Positions 9,535-18,579 of a DNA stretch of 64,000 nucleotides are shown piece after piece (position 1 is the stretch's first letter; each line of letters opens with the position of its first letter). The notes below the pieces were generated by a model, which saw nothing but the letters and a program-made list of their open reading frames with translations, did not search any database and was not told where the DNA came from. This DNA comes from Chloroflexi bacterium HGW-Chloroflexi-10. GTDB taxonomy: Bacteria > Chloroflexota > Anaerolineae > Anaerolineales > Anaerolineaceae. The DNA is taken from contig PHBZ01000004.1 in assembly GCA_002840755.1 (NCBI GenBank), forward strand, positions 62,001 through 126,000, given 5' to 3'. Made by a program: the position numbers and the translations under genes.

Positions 9535-9562
9535 AGTATAAAAGGTTAACCGGTTCTGTCAA
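9535..9562 (-). promoter_or_regulatory. Promoter of the methyltransferase/PIG-L unit
   Basis: On the minus strand TTGACA (9562-9557) is followed after 16 bases by TATACT (9540-9535), about 30 bases before the methyltransferase ATG. Two copies of the palindrome GTTAAC flank or lie within the promoter, one next to the hypE stop codon and one in the spacer, which also reads as CCGGTTAACC. The second could be an operator. Confidence 0.7.
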
Positions 9563-9563
9563 G

Positions 9564-10631
9564 TTAACAGATACGCGGCAGCATTTCACCAGCCATCATA
9601 TCCAAAATTCGGTTTGTACCCAGACTCGTCTTAAGAATCACTCTTCCAGGATGGCTTGTTGTTACGTTCCCAATTTCTATCGCATCTTCACCATAAGGAG
9701 ATGCTTGCATGGCATGAAGAGCAGCTTCTTTTTCGGTTTGAGGGACGATAACTATTACCTTGCCTTCATTAGCAATGTAGAGTGGGTCAAAGCCTAACAA
9801 ATCACAGGCTGCCTGAACCGGTTGACGAATGGGAATTTGTTCTTCAAAAACCTGAATTCCAAATTTGCTTTGTTGAGCGATTTCATTGAGTGTGGTAGCC
9901 AAACCACCCCGCGTTGGGTCACGTAAAACATGGGTATGAGGCGCTACCTTTAGAACGGATTGGATGAGATGATTAAGTGGTGCAACATCGGACTCAATTT
10001 GCACAACGACACCTAAGTCTCCTCTTGCGGAAAGTACTGCAATTCCATGATCTCCTATAGAGCCTGAGAGGAGTATAGCATCGCCTGCTTGTGCTTGATT
10101 GCCTCCAATTTGAATTTGAGCGGGTATCCAGCCAATTCCTGCAGTCGAGATAAATAAGCCGTCACCTTTCCCTTTTTCTACTACTTTTGTATCTCCTGCG
10201 ATAATTTGAACTCCAGCTTCTTCAGCAGCGGTTTTCATTGATATCACAATTTTTTCAAGGGTTTGGACAGAAAGACCCTCTTCCATAATAAAACTCGCTG
10301 TGATGTAAAGCGGTGTGGCACCGGACATGCTCATATCATTGACGGTTCCACAAATGGCCAGACGGCCAATATCTCCTCCTGGGAATAAGAGAGGGGAGAC
10401 AATGTGTCCATCAGTTGAAATGGATAACCTACCGTTCGGTCCAGGCATTGGAACAGACGCAAAATCATTTCCCTGGTCCAGATAATTGTTGTGGAAATGG
10501 GTGTGAAATACGTTTTTGATTAAATCATGGGTCATTTTTCCCCCGCTGCCATGACCTATCACTATGGTGTCATCATGGCGGAGCGGTAAAGGGCAGATTG
10601 GAGCTTCAAAAACTGGTTGAGATTCATTCAT
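9564..10631 (-). CDS. hypE: Hydrogenase maturation factor HypE (carbamoyl dehydratase)
   Basis: HypE receives a carbamoyl group from HypF on its C-terminal cysteine and dehydrates it to a thiocyanate, the source of the CN ligands of [NiFe] centres. The C terminus is EMLPRIC, exactly the reactive PRIC end. The PurM/AIR-synthase-like ATP-binding fold is seen in IVIGHGSGGKMTHDLI, TDGHIVSPLLFPGGDIGRLAI and AGDTKVVEKGKGDG. At 355 aa it is full length. It is the last of the co-directional hypABFCDE genes, 12 bp after hypD. Confidence 0.97.
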   Translation of the reverse strand: MNESQPVFEAPICPLPLRHDDTIVIGHGSGGKMTHDLIKNVFHTHFHNNYLDQGNDFASVPMPGPNGRLSISTDGHIVSPLLFPGGDIGRLAICGTVNDMSMSGATPLYITASFIMEEGLSVQTLEKIVISMKTAAEEAGVQIIAGDTKVVEKGKGDGLFISTAGIGWIPAQIQIGGNQAQAGDAILLSGSIGDHGIAVLSARGDLGVVVQIESDVAPLNHLIQSVLKVAPHTHVLRDPTRGGLATTLNEIAQQSKFGIQVFEEQIPIRQPVQAACDLLGFDPLYIANEGKVIVIVPQTEKEAALHAMQASPYGEDAIEIGNVTTSHPGRVILKTSLGTNRILDMMAGEMLPRIC

Positions 10632-10643
10632 AATTTATTTATC

Positions 10644-11756
10644 CTAAATGATTGATAAATCACGGGCAAAGCGATAATAAGCGGAACAAGCACCTTCGGA
10701 ACTAACCATGGGGGCACCCAATGGATTAGTAGGGCTACAAAGAGTTCCAAATGCCGAGCAATGAGAAGGTTTTTTTATTCCCTGTAATATTTCACCGGCT
10801 ATGCAGATTTCTGATTCTCTGGTCTGAATGTGATCCACATTAAAACGGTTTTCAGCGTTAAAGAAATCAAATTCTTTACGTAGCATTAAACCACTTGAAG
10901 GAATCATGCCAATACCACGCCAATTACGATCACATGCTTCGAAAATAGTATTGATCATCTTTTGAGCTACCAAATTACCGGATTCTTGTACTGCCCTGGG
11001 ATAAGCATTTTCGACAGTATATTGGCCTGTTTCCAATTGTTTAACGGTTTGCATAATCCCTTGCAGTAAGTCCAGTGGTTCAAATCCTGTTATCACAACA
11101 GGTACTTCATACTGAGCAGCAATGGAGTGATATTCCCAGTAACCCATGACGGTGCACACATGACCAGCAGCTAAAAATGCCTGGACACGGTTAGCCGGTG
11201 AACTCAGGATGGCGTGCATGGCAGGTGGCACACATACTTGTGAAACAAGGATTGAAAAATTTTTCAATCCCAAAGCTTTTGCTTGCAGAATGCTACTGGC
11301 ATTGGCAGGAACCGTAGTTTCAAAACCTATAGCAAAAAAAACAATTTCCTTATCCGGATTTTCCTGAGCGATTTTTACCGCATCCAGCGGGGAATAAACA
11401 ACCTTAACCTGGGAACCCTGTGCTTTAAGTTTGAAGAGATCTGTATGTGAACCCGGCACGCGCAGCATGTCTCCGAATGTACAAAAAATGACATTGGGCA
11501 ACGCTGCGACAGCATGCGCCCGGTCAATTTGGTCCAAAGGAGTGACACAAACCGGGCATCCAGGCCCATGCACTAACTCTATTTCGGCTGGCAACAATTG
11601 ATCCAATCCAAACTGCATAATCGCATGTGTCTGTCCCCCGCAAATTTCCATAATGACCCAAGGGCGAGTGGTAGATTTGCGAATTTCTTCAACAATTCCT
11701 TTTACCAGCGAGGAATCCTTAAAAGATTTCGCGTAGTTAAGCTGCTTGTCCATCAA
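10644..11756 (-). CDS. hypD: Hydrogenase maturation factor HypD
   Basis: HypD carries a [4Fe-4S] cluster and, with HypC, holds the iron while CN and CO ligands are added. Family motifs are clear: [43 protein letters not shown] and the C-terminal cysteines in [30 protein letters not shown]. The gene overlaps the end of hypC by about 20 bases, which suggests translational coupling of the HypC/HypD partners. ATG at 11756 and 11753 are both possible starts. At 370 aa it is full length. Confidence 0.97.
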   Translation of the reverse strand: MMDKQLNYAKSFKDSSLVKGIVEEIRKSTTRPWVIMEICGGQTHAIMQFGLDQLLPAEIELVHGPGCPVCVTPLDQIDRAHAVAALPNVIFCTFGDMLRVPGSHTDLFKLKAQGSQVKVVYSPLDAVKIAQENPDKEIVFFAIGFETTVPANASSILQAKALGLKNFSILVSQVCVPPAMHAILSSPANRVQAFLAAGHVCTVMGYWEYHSIAAQYEVPVVITGFEPLDLLQGIMQTVKQLETGQYTVENAYPRAVQESGNLVAQKMINTIFEACDRNWRGIGMIPSSGLMLRKEFDFFNAENRFNVDHIQTRESEICIAGEILQGIKKPSHCSAFGTLCSPTNPLGAPMVSSEGACSAYYRFARDLSII

Positions 11757-11997
11757 TACCCAATTCTTCGTTCAGGTTGGAAATTTCAGTGAGCAAGGAA
11801 AGTGTTTCCATTGCATCTGCTTCACTCAGGACATTTAATGCAAAACCAGCATGTATGATTGTATAGTCTCCGACAATTGCCTCTGGGATTGCTTCGATGC
11901 AGGCTTGTCGGATCACACCACCAAAATCAATTTTGGCCATGCGCATTCCGCTACTGTCGTCGATTTCTATGATTTTACCTGGTACGCCTAAACACAT
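11737..11997 (-). CDS. hypC: Hydrogenase maturation chaperone HypC
   Basis: HypC is the small chaperone that binds the hydrogenase large subunit precursor and HypD through its N-terminal cysteine. I place the start at 11997 because HypC proteins begin with Met-Cys-Leu-Gly-Val-Pro, as here ([13 protein letters not shown]); the frame is open further upstream into hypF, but that extension is not part of the family. The resulting 86 residues are the usual size. It sits 14 bp after hypF and overlaps hypD. Confidence 0.96.
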   Translation of the reverse strand: MCLGVPGKIIEIDDSSGMRMAKIDFGGVIRQACIEAIPEAIVGDYTIIHAGFALNVLSEADAMETLSLLTEISNLNEELGIDGQAA

Positions 11998-12011
11998 TTT
12001 TGCCTCACTTC

Positions 12012-14300
12012 TTATGAATTTTTCAAAACCCTTGCAGTAATACAAGCTTGTCCAAAGGAAATGCCCCCATCATTGGTTGGGACATTGTGATGGACCAAAA
12101 CCTGAAAACCAGAAAATTTTAGTAATTTGATCGTTTTTGATAATAATACCTTGTTTTGCCAAACCCCGCCACTTAAGGCAACGATGCTCACTCCCTGTTC
12201 ATTTCGAATTTTTTCACAGACGGACAATGACATAAACGCGACACTGTTGTGGAATCGGGAAGCCATTTTGGGAATAGGTGTACCCCTCAGTACATCTTGA
12301 ATTAGATTTTGCCATAATTCATGGGGGTCCAGCTCATCCTCTACCAATGAAATAGGGTATTCTCCCATTTCATTGGGGTCACAGAGGACTTCCATCTCGA
12401 TCGCTGCCTGACCTTCGTAGGTTACTTTGTGGCGGATCCCCATTAGGGAAGCGGCTGCATCAAAGAAACGCCCCATACTGGAGGTTAAGGGAGAATTTAT
12501 TTTCCGTTCCAATTGGATTTTTAGGGCTGTACGATCTTCATAGCATTGAGCTGAGACGCTCGGGATTTCCAAATCCCAATCGTATTGATCATTCCACAAA
12601 TAAGATAAAGCCATTCTTGAGGGATACTTAATTGCCAGATCACCTCCAGGTAGGGGTGTATATTTGAGATGGAATCTCCTCTGATATTTTTGATAGCCGC
12701 CCACTAAAACTTCTCCACCCCAAATAGCCTGGTCTGTTCCCAATCCGGTACCGTCATAACACAAACCTATAACAGGGTCGTCCGTTTCCCATTGGTTATC
12801 TGCCATGCATGCCGCCAGGTGGGCGTGATGATGTTGGATTGTTAATACCGGAATATGTTCGGTTTGAGCACGCTCCAAAGCATAGCGCGTAGCTAAATAG
12901 TTGGGATGCAAATCGCATCCAATCATTTCTGGTTTAATACGAAAAAGTTTTTCAAAATGCTGAATGCCTTCCTCGAATGATTGCAAAGTTTCTAGATTTT
13001 CCAGATCACCGATATGATGGCTGAGAAAGGCGTATTGATCGCGTGTGAGGCAGAATGTGTTTTTTAATTCTGCACCTGTTGCCAGTATATTGGGCACTGG
13101 AAAAGGTAAAGCAAGGGAATTGGGAGCATACCCCCGGGAACGACGAATCATATATAGTCTTTCATCAATGGAACGAATGACCGAATCATCCATACGCATG
13201 TGTATGGCACGGTTATGAATTAGAAAAGAGTCGGCGATAGTGGAAAGACGTTGGAAAGCCTCAGCATCATCGTATGCAATTGGTTCGTCACTTATATTGC
13301 CACTGGTCATCACCAGTACTTCCGGGTAGTGATCTGCTGGCTCTAATAACAAGTAATGCAGTGGGGTATAAGGCAGCATAAATCCAAGTGTATTTTGTCT
13401 CGGGGCTACTTGATCACAAATTGCTGTTTCGGATAAGCGATTCAGTAGAATTACCGGTCTTTCTCGTGAAGTCAGCAGTTCTTTTTCTGAAAGAGAAAGA
13501 GAACTATATTTTTCTACAGTTTCATAAGAAAATGACATCAAAGCAAATGGTTTGTCACTTCTTTTTTTGCGCGCCCTCAAAGCTCCTACCGCCAGGGGAT
13601 TGGTAGCATCGCAGGCAAGATGGTAACCGCCTATGCCTTTTATGGCTAAAATCAGACCATTTTGCAAGTCTTGCCGTGCCATTTGGATCGCAAGCTCTTT
13701 ATCTGCTATTACAGCCCCATTCTTGATATATTGCACCTGGGGGCCACAATTCGGGCAGGCTACCGGCTGGGCATGAAACCGGCGATTAAGTGGGTCAGTG
13801 TATTCCCGACGACAGAATTCGCACATCTCAAATTCAACCATGGTGGTGGATGGACGATCATAAGGAATGTCTTTGATGATGGTAAAACGTGGACCGCAAT
13901 TGGTACAATTAATAAAAGGGTAGCGGTAACGTTTATCTTTTTCAGAAAATAATTCCTGCAAACAATCAGGACAGATACTGGTATCTGGTGAAATTGGTTG
14001 AAAATCATTAGGATTTGCCAGGCTGGATTGGATCGTAAATTCGGAAAAATTACCTAGAGTTATATTTTCTATTGTTATGAAATCGATCCGTGAAAGAGGA
14101 GGAGCCTCTGAACGAAGCTGAATTATGAATTGATCCACCTGAGATTGAGAACCTTGGATTTCAATCTCAACACCGCTGGACGTGTTTCGCACCCAACCAG
14201 TGAGTTGATTATTTTTTGCAATGGCGAAAATAAATGGCCTGAATCCAACACCCTGCACAACGCCTTTTATAATTATATGAACAGCTCTGGATTGGAGCAT
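12012..14300 (-). CDS. hypF: Carbamoyltransferase HypF
   Basis: HypF converts carbamoyl phosphate to carbamoyl-adenylate and transfers it to HypE. The 762-aa protein has all domains in order: acylphosphatase (about 1-90, GVVQGVGFRPFIF), two zinc-finger segments (about 105-185, CPDCLQELF, CTNCGPRFT, CEFCRREYTD, CPNCGP), a YrdC-like domain (about 195-390, KGIGGYHLACDATN, SDKPFALMSF) and a Kae1-like carbamoyltransferase domain (HHHAHLAACMADN, GLCYDGTGLGTD, ALSGGVWQNKVL). It lies 3 bp after hypB. Confidence 0.97.
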   Translation of the reverse strand: MLQSRAVHIIIKGVVQGVGFRPFIFAIAKNNQLTGWVRNTSSGVEIEIQGSQSQVDQFIIQLRSEAPPLSRIDFITIENITLGNFSEFTIQSSLANPNDFQPISPDTSICPDCLQELFSEKDKRYRYPFINCTNCGPRFTIIKDIPYDRPSTTMVEFEMCEFCRREYTDPLNRRFHAQPVACPNCGPQVQYIKNGAVIADKELAIQMARQDLQNGLILAIKGIGGYHLACDATNPLAVGALRARKKRSDKPFALMSFSYETVEKYSSLSLSEKELLTSRERPVILLNRLSETAICDQVAPRQNTLGFMLPYTPLHYLLLEPADHYPEVLVMTSGNISDEPIAYDDAEAFQRLSTIADSFLIHNRAIHMRMDDSVIRSIDERLYMIRRSRGYAPNSLALPFPVPNILATGAELKNTFCLTRDQYAFLSHHIGDLENLETLQSFEEGIQHFEKLFRIKPEMIGCDLHPNYLATRYALERAQTEHIPVLTIQHHHAHLAACMADNQWETDDPVIGLCYDGTGLGTDQAIWGGEVLVGGYQKYQRRFHLKYTPLPGGDLAIKYPSRMALSYLWNDQYDWDLEIPSVSAQCYEDRTALKIQLERKINSPLTSSMGRFFDAAASLMGIRHKVTYEGQAAIEMEVLCDPNEMGEYPISLVEDELDPHELWQNLIQDVLRGTPIPKMASRFHNSVAFMSLSVCEKIRNEQGVSIVALSGGVWQNKVLLSKTIKLLKFSGFQVLVHHNVPTNDGGISFGQACITARVLKNS

Positions 14301-14303
14301 GGT

Positions 14304-14975
14304 TTACTGTTGTTTAAATAAGGTGATTCTCGTTTTGAGCCATTCGATCCAATCTTCAAAGCCATCACCTGTTTTACAGGAAAGTTCAAAAGTAGCAAGA
14401 CCGGGGTTTAGAATTTCTACACCTTGTTTAAAATAATCCATCCGAAAATCAATATATGGCAATAGATCAACTTTGTTAATGAGCAAAACTTCAATTCCAC
14501 GGTAGATATTGGTGTATTTATATGGTTTATCATCACCTTCCGGAATACTTGAAATGACGACATTTGCATGTGTCCCAATCTTAAAAGAAGCTGGGCATAT
14601 CAAGTTACCGACATTTTCTACAATGAGAAGGTCAATATCAGATAGGTCCAATGCTGCAACTCCTTGCTGCATCATAACAGCGTCGAGGTGACATTGACCA
14701 CCAGTATTGATTTGAACCGCTGGTACTCCCAGTGCGGATACTTTATCTGCATCAATTGTAACGGCTGCTGTATCACCTTCGATGACCGCAATTTTATATT
14801 CCGGAACTAAACTTTGAATAGTTTTTAGAATTACGCTGGTTTTGCCGGCGCCGGGAGAAGCCATGATATTAATTGCAAATATTTTAGCTTGTGTAAGACG
14901 ATCTTCAACCTGTTTTGCAACATTGTCATTTGCATCTAAAATTCTTTCGATGATTTGTACTTTTTGGGTTGGCAT
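14304..14975 (-). CDS. hypB: Nickel-inserting GTPase HypB
   Basis: HypB is the SIMIBI-class GTPase that works with HypA to insert nickel. The P loop is ASPGAGKTSVIL, followed by EGDTAAVTIDADKV and NKVDLLPYIDFRMD; GGQCHLDA and NLICPASF carry the metal-binding Cys and His. There is no His-rich N-terminal nickel store. A GTG at 14984 overlaps the hypA stop, but the ATG at 14975, with AAAGG nine bases upstream, gives the better start (MPTQKVQ). Confidence 0.96.
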   Translation of the reverse strand: MPTQKVQIIERILDANDNVAKQVEDRLTQAKIFAINIMASPGAGKTSVILKTIQSLVPEYKIAVIEGDTAAVTIDADKVSALGVPAVQINTGGQCHLDAVMMQQGVAALDLSDIDLLIVENVGNLICPASFKIGTHANVVISSIPEGDDKPYKYTNIYRGIEVLLINKVDLLPYIDFRMDYFKQGVEILNPGLATFELSCKTGDGFEDWIEWLKTRITLFKQQ

Positions 14976-14980
14976 TTGTT

Positions 14981-15325
14981 TCACCTTTCAATTTCAATGC
15001 TGTCCAGCCAGAATTCCTCTCCTGAAGCTATTTTAATTCGCATGGAGGCACAATTTGGGCAGGGTTCCAATTCGCCTGGCAAAGCATATTCATGAGAACA
15101 ATCCAAACATACCACTTTTGCAGGAATCCGTTTAAAGTGTAAGCGCGCATTTTCACAAATCGAATCTTTGCTGACGATATCCCAGTAAAATTGGACACTA
15201 TCATTTACGATACTGGCTAATTGGCCGATGACGATATTAATATCAGTTACTTTAATAGCACCGGCTTGAACAGCATGTTTTTCGGCTATTTTTAAAATAC
15301 TTTCAGTAACGGCAAGTTCATGCAT
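14981..15325 (-). CDS. hypA: Hydrogenase nickel chaperone HypA
   Basis: HypA delivers nickel to the hydrogenase large subunit. The N terminus MHELAVTESILK contains the nickel-binding Met-His-Glu and fixes the start. The zinc site is two CxxC pairs, CLDCSHEY and CPNCASM. At 114 residues it is normal length. There is no Shine-Dalgarno sequence before the ATG; instead a TATAAT box ends six bases upstream, which suggests a leaderless transcript starting the hypABFCDE series. Confidence 0.96.
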   Translation of the reverse strand: MHELAVTESILKIAEKHAVQAGAIKVTDINIVIGQLASIVNDSVQFYWDIVSKDSICENARLHFKRIPAKVVCLDCSHEYALPGELEPCPNCASMRIKIASGEEFWLDSIEIER

Positions 15326-15331
15326 TTGATA

Positions 15332-15337
15332 ATTATA
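15332..15337 (-). promoter_or_regulatory. -10 box six bases before hypA ATG
   Basis: Minus-strand TATAAT is separated from the hypA ATG by six bases, so a transcript would start at or next to the start codon. No good -35 hexamer stands 17 bases further up. Similar spacing is seen at ruvB and at the STAND regulator gene. Confidence 0.5.
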
Positions 15338-15380
15338 ATACTGAACATCACCAAAATTTATTCGGTGATTAATCTGCTGA

Positions 15381-15851
15381 TTATTTGGTTAAAATTAACT
15401 CCAATAGCTGAATTCTCATAGATAACATTCGGCTGGCGATAATATTGGAAATCCGGCGCATGACAATGTAACCTAAGGTTGAATCCGCTTCACAAAGCTC
15501 AGATAATGCATTTGTTTCTATATAGATTAAACAACAAGGGGATAATGCTGTTATTGTTGTTGTTCTCTGGCGTGCAACCGGTGTCATGCTATCCCAACCC
15601 AGAATATCCAAAGCCTCAGCTGTGTAAATTCGAAGATTTCCATGTTTGGGTACCATGATGTCTATGGATAATCGGCCCTCTGAAACAATATACAGTAGAT
15701 TGTCTGTATCACCTTCACGAAAAAGAATTTCACCGGTTTCGAGATATTTAAGGCCAGAAATGCGTACCAATTGTTTAAATTGGAATGTGGAAAGCTCCAT
15801 AAGCCATGGGATATTCTGCAAAGTCGTGTGAATTTCTGCTTTCGCTATCAT
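15381..15851 (-). CDS. Stand-alone cyclic-nucleotide-binding-domain protein
   Basis: The 156-aa protein is a single cNMP-binding (Crp-type) beta-roll: LMELSTFQFKQLVRI, then GEILFREGDTDNLLYIVSEG and an amphipathic C-helix (RRISNIIASRMLSMRIQLLELIL). No helix-turn-helix follows, so it is not a Crp/Fnr DNA-binding factor. The phosphate-binding Arg context of cAMP receptors is not obvious, so the ligand is open. It lies between the hydrogenase terminator and hypA, in the same direction, and may be a regulatory partner or sensor for hydrogenase maturation. A good AGGT ribosome site precedes the ATG. Confidence 0.85.
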   Translation of the reverse strand: MIAKAEIHTTLQNIPWLMELSTFQFKQLVRISGLKYLETGEILFREGDTDNLLYIVSEGRLSIDIMVPKHGNLRIYTAEALDILGWDSMTPVARQRTTTITALSPCCLIYIETNALSELCEADSTLGYIVMRRISNIIASRMLSMRIQLLELILTK

Positions 15852-15970
15852 TATTTACCTGATGAAAGCCAGGAAGCGCTCTCATAAAAAATTTGTTAAA
15901 TGGTTGTATCATTCATGGAAGATGATCTGAAGTGTTCTACTTCCTTGATCGCCTGCTGATTGTCACAATG

Positions 15971-16009
15971 AAAACATTCGTGTCCCTGTATTTGGGACAC
16001 GAATGTTTT
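15971..16009 (-). terminator. Bidirectional intrinsic terminator after the hydrogenase operon
   Basis: A perfect 16-bp inverted repeat, AAAACATTCGTGTCCC (15971-15986) and its complement (15994-16009), encloses a 7-base loop. The A/T ends of the stem give a U tract in either direction. It lies 6 bp after the stop of the maturation protease and separates the structural hydrogenase genes from the cNMP/hyp block. Confidence 0.9.
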
Positions 16010-16014
16010 CTATC

Positions 16015-16563
16015 TTATAAAGGTTGGATAATCCAATTATATATGGATCCTACTGCGCGGGAACACAGTTCAGCTGTTTGTTGAGAAAGGATATCATGAA
16101 AGCCAAACTGATATCCCCGAATGGATACGAGGATAGCTTCCGGTTTGCGCTTATATACATGTTCCAACACAGACATTAATGATTCCGGAGTGAGGTGGTG
16201 GGTCAGTGGCGAATTCTGAAACTTTGATTCCAATATTTGCCAGTGGATATCGGCTTCAACTGCGCCGGTATGGGCATCGATGAAACAAATGCGAGCATAC
16301 GGCGTCATTTCGTCAGCCATTTCGGGGGTTAATTGCAAATTAAACCACAAATCTAATGTGCGGCCTTCAGGAAAGAGTCCTTCGACATACGAATTTGGTG
16401 TGGATATGCCAAAATAATTTGCAATACCAACGAGTACATGCCATGCAACGCCATCGTCTTCACGGTCCGGATTTCCATAACCGATGATTAATGTACGTGG
16501 GATTTTTGACAAAACCTGCTCCCGATCAGGAGCAGGTTTTGAATTATTTTGATCGAACGACAT
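16015..16563 (-). CDS. [NiFe] hydrogenase maturation endopeptidase (HoxW/HycI family)
   Basis: This protease removes the C-terminal tail of the large subunit after nickel insertion. The family signature is RTLIIGYGNPDREDDGVAWHV, with the metal-binding Asp in REDDG; a later histidine segment (LTHHLTPESLMSVLEHVY) also fits. It is encoded two bases after the large-subunit stop codon, and that large subunit does carry a cleavable tail. The first about 20 residues contain a perfect hairpin in the DNA and are atypical, so translation might instead begin at an internal TTG just before SKIPRTL. Length is 182 aa from the ATG. Confidence 0.9.
   Translation of the reverse strand: MSFDQNNSKPAPDREQVLSKIPRTLIIGYGNPDREDDGVAWHVLVGIANYFGISTPNSYVEGLFPEGRTLDLWFNLQLTPEMADEMTPYARICFIDAHTGAVEADIHWQILESKFQNSPLTHHLTPESLMSVLEHVYKRKPEAILVSIRGYQFGFHDILSQQTAELCSRAVGSIYNWIIQPL
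16511..16540 (-). terminator. Perfect 12-bp hairpin at the large-subunit/protease junction
   Basis: AAAACCTGCTCC (16511-16522) and GGAGCAGGTTTT (16529-16540) form a perfect stem with a 6-base loop, ending in TTTT on both strands. It starts about 25 bases after the large-subunit stop and lies inside the first codons of the protease frame. It may be an attenuator or a 3'-end stabiliser that lowers protease expression relative to the structural subunits. Confidence 0.6.
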
Positions 16564-16565
16564 GC

Positions 16566-17993
16566 TTAGTCCCGACGCAATGTTTTGATAGTTTCACCAT
16601 TGGGCGAAACAACATCAATAATCATTGGCATCTGTCCGACTGCATGGGTAGAGCAGGAAAGGCAGGGATCATGCGCACGAACAGCAGCTTCTACGCGGTT
16701 TAATAAGCCTTCATGAATTTCAGGACCGGTGATATAGGTTTTGGCTACCATATCAACAGCTTTACTCATTGCATAGTTATTGTGTCCTGTTGAAACAATC
16801 AGATTTACTTTTTCTAATTGACCGTTTTCCTTGGCTTTATAATGGTGAATCAGAGTTCCTCGGGGAGCTTCGATAACACCAACGCCTTCACCCTGGAAGT
16901 TGTGTTGGGTATTCAAGATATCTGTTGAGAGAATATCAGTGTCTTCACATAGTACCCGTACCCGTTCGGCAGCAAAGAGTGTTTCGATCAGACGGGCATA
17001 GTGATAATAGAGTGTATTTTCGATAGGTTTTCCGTCATTGATCTGTCTGTATGCTTTAAATTCTTCGTTGGCAAGTGGAGTGTCGATTTTGTCCGCAATG
17101 TTGAGACGACCCAAGGGGCCAACGCGGTAAACGCCATTCGGCCACCCCATTTTCTTGTAATAAGGGAATTTTAGGTAGGACCAATTTTCCACATGCTCAC
17201 TGATGATATCGAGATAGTTAGCAATCGGGAAGCGTTCCAATTGGACACCATGCTGGTCAATCAGGCGAATATTTCCGTCATAGAGTTCGAGACCATTGCT
17301 TTCAGTAATCAGGCCAAAGTATCCAGTAGGGAAGACAGCAAATTTCTGGATATCTTCCATATTCTTGGCTGCCCAGTCTTTCATAATGGAGAGCCCTAAT
17401 TGAATGGTTGCGATGGAAGTATCAAGACCTTCCAGAATCAAATCACGTTCGGGAGCGGTTAGTGCTTTGTTAACACCACCGGGGACAGCGAAAACAGGGT
17501 GAATCCGACGGCCACCCAAAATGCGGATAATTTCCTGACCCCATTTGCGTAAGGCAACTGCTTTTAAAGCAATTTCCGGTGCAGCCTGGATCAATCCTCC
17601 CACATTACGGATTTCAGGATCGGCATCGAAGCCCAATAAGAGATCCGGCCCGGCCAACTCGAAGAAATGCATGCCATGTGATTGGACAATTTGACCCATG
17701 TGCATCAGTTCACGCAGTAAATTGGCTGGGCGTGGAGCAGGAGAGCCCATGACAGCATCACCGGCTTTCGCGGCCGCCAGGTGATGGCTCACCGGACAGA
17801 TACCGCAAATACGCGGTGTAATCAGGGGCATTTCAAAAACCATACGTCCTTCGCAGAATTTTTCAAAACCACGGAACTCATTTACATGTAAATAAGCATG
17901 GTCTACTAATCCATCGTCTTTTAAATGTATGGTGATTTTTGCGTGACCTTCAATCCGTGTTACTGGTTCAATTGTTATTTTTTGTGCGAGCAT
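16566..17993 (-). CDS. [NiFe] hydrogenase large (catalytic) subunit, group 3 / HoxH-HydL type
   Basis: This is the catalytic subunit of a cytosolic [NiFe] hydrogenase. Both cysteine pairs that bind the metal centre are present: [20 protein letters not shown] near residues 60-80 and [12 protein letters not shown] near the C terminus. The L2 motif is followed by about 24 residues ([22 protein letters not shown]), the tail cut off by the neighbouring protease. The sequence fits group 3 (NAD-linked, HoxH-like or bifurcating HydL) and lacks features of membrane uptake enzymes. A very strong TAGGAGG precedes the ATG. Length is 475 aa. Confidence 0.95.
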   Translation of the reverse strand: MLAQKITIEPVTRIEGHAKITIHLKDDGLVDHAYLHVNEFRGFEKFCEGRMVFEMPLITPRICGICPVSHHLAAAKAGDAVMGSPAPRPANLLRELMHMGQIVQSHGMHFFELAGPDLLLGFDADPEIRNVGGLIQAAPEIALKAVALRKWGQEIIRILGGRRIHPVFAVPGGVNKALTAPERDLILEGLDTSIATIQLGLSIMKDWAAKNMEDIQKFAVFPTGYFGLITESNGLELYDGNIRLIDQHGVQLERFPIANYLDIISEHVENWSYLKFPYYKKMGWPNGVYRVGPLGRLNIADKIDTPLANEEFKAYRQINDGKPIENTLYYHYARLIETLFAAERVRVLCEDTDILSTDILNTQHNFQGEGVGVIEAPRGTLIHHYKAKENGQLEKVNLIVSTGHNNYAMSKAVDMVAKTYITGPEIHEGLLNRVEAAVRAHDPCLSCSTHAVGQMPMIIDVVSPNGETIKTLRRD

Positions 17994-18006
17994 TGTTTTC
18001 TACCTC

Positions 18007-18549
18007 CTAATGCCAATGTAACTTATCGCCCTTTAATTCAGGGATGCGTCCTTGGGCTAATTCAGCCAGAACATAGAAGATCACATCAGCATCCGGCGGG
18101 CAGCCGGGAACGTGTAAGTCTACCGGAACAACTTCCTGTACGGAGCGCACACGGGTCATTACAGCCAGTTCAGGATCGCTGGGGATCATACCATTTTCAT
18201 CGGTACTTTCTGTTTCTACATAAGCCCGGCGTAAAGATTCTTCAATAGTGAAGAAATTGCGCATGGCTGGAACACCACCAAAGACAGCACAGTCACCTAA
18301 CGCCACCAGATACTTGCAACGTGAGCGCATTAATTTTGCCTGGTGTTCGTTGGAGGTGTTATTAATGCCACCTTCCAGGATTCCTACATCGACGCCACTT
18401 TCATCAGCCTCTTTGAGATCGGTGATTGGCGAAGAACGCAGGTTTACCAATTCCAAAACCTGGATAATTCTTTCATCCATATCCAACAGGGACATGTGAC
18501 AACCAGCGCAACCGCACATCCAATCTGTAGCTACTTTTGGTTTACTCAT
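18007..18549 (-). CDS. [NiFe] hydrogenase small subunit, HoxY/HydS type
   Basis: The small subunit carries the proximal [4Fe-4S] cluster that takes electrons from the active site. WMCGCAGCHMSLLDMDE gives the first cysteines, with further ligands in VALGDCAVFGG and VPGCPPDADVIFY. At 180 aa without a Tat signal or medial/distal cluster domain, it is of the short, cytosolic HoxY type. It is encoded 13 bp before the large subunit, with which it pairs. Confidence 0.94.
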   Translation of the reverse strand: MSKPKVATDWMCGCAGCHMSLLDMDERIIQVLELVNLRSSPITDLKEADESGVDVGILEGGINNTSNEHQAKLMRSRCKYLVALGDCAVFGGVPAMRNFFTIEESLRRAYVETESTDENGMIPSDPELAVMTRVRSVQEVVPVDLHVPGCPPDADVIFYVLAELAQGRIPELKGDKLHWH

Positions 18550-18579
18550 AACTTGTTTACCTCACTTGTACCTATATAA

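Noticed and set aside
11998..12045. Longer N terminus of HypC
   Set aside because: HypC function needs cysteine at position 2; the start at 11997 provides it.
15852..15970. Third Rex-like site (TTGTTAA half-site near 15896) before the cNMP/hyp block
   Set aside because: Only one half-site fits; the second half (TTGTATC) does not match.
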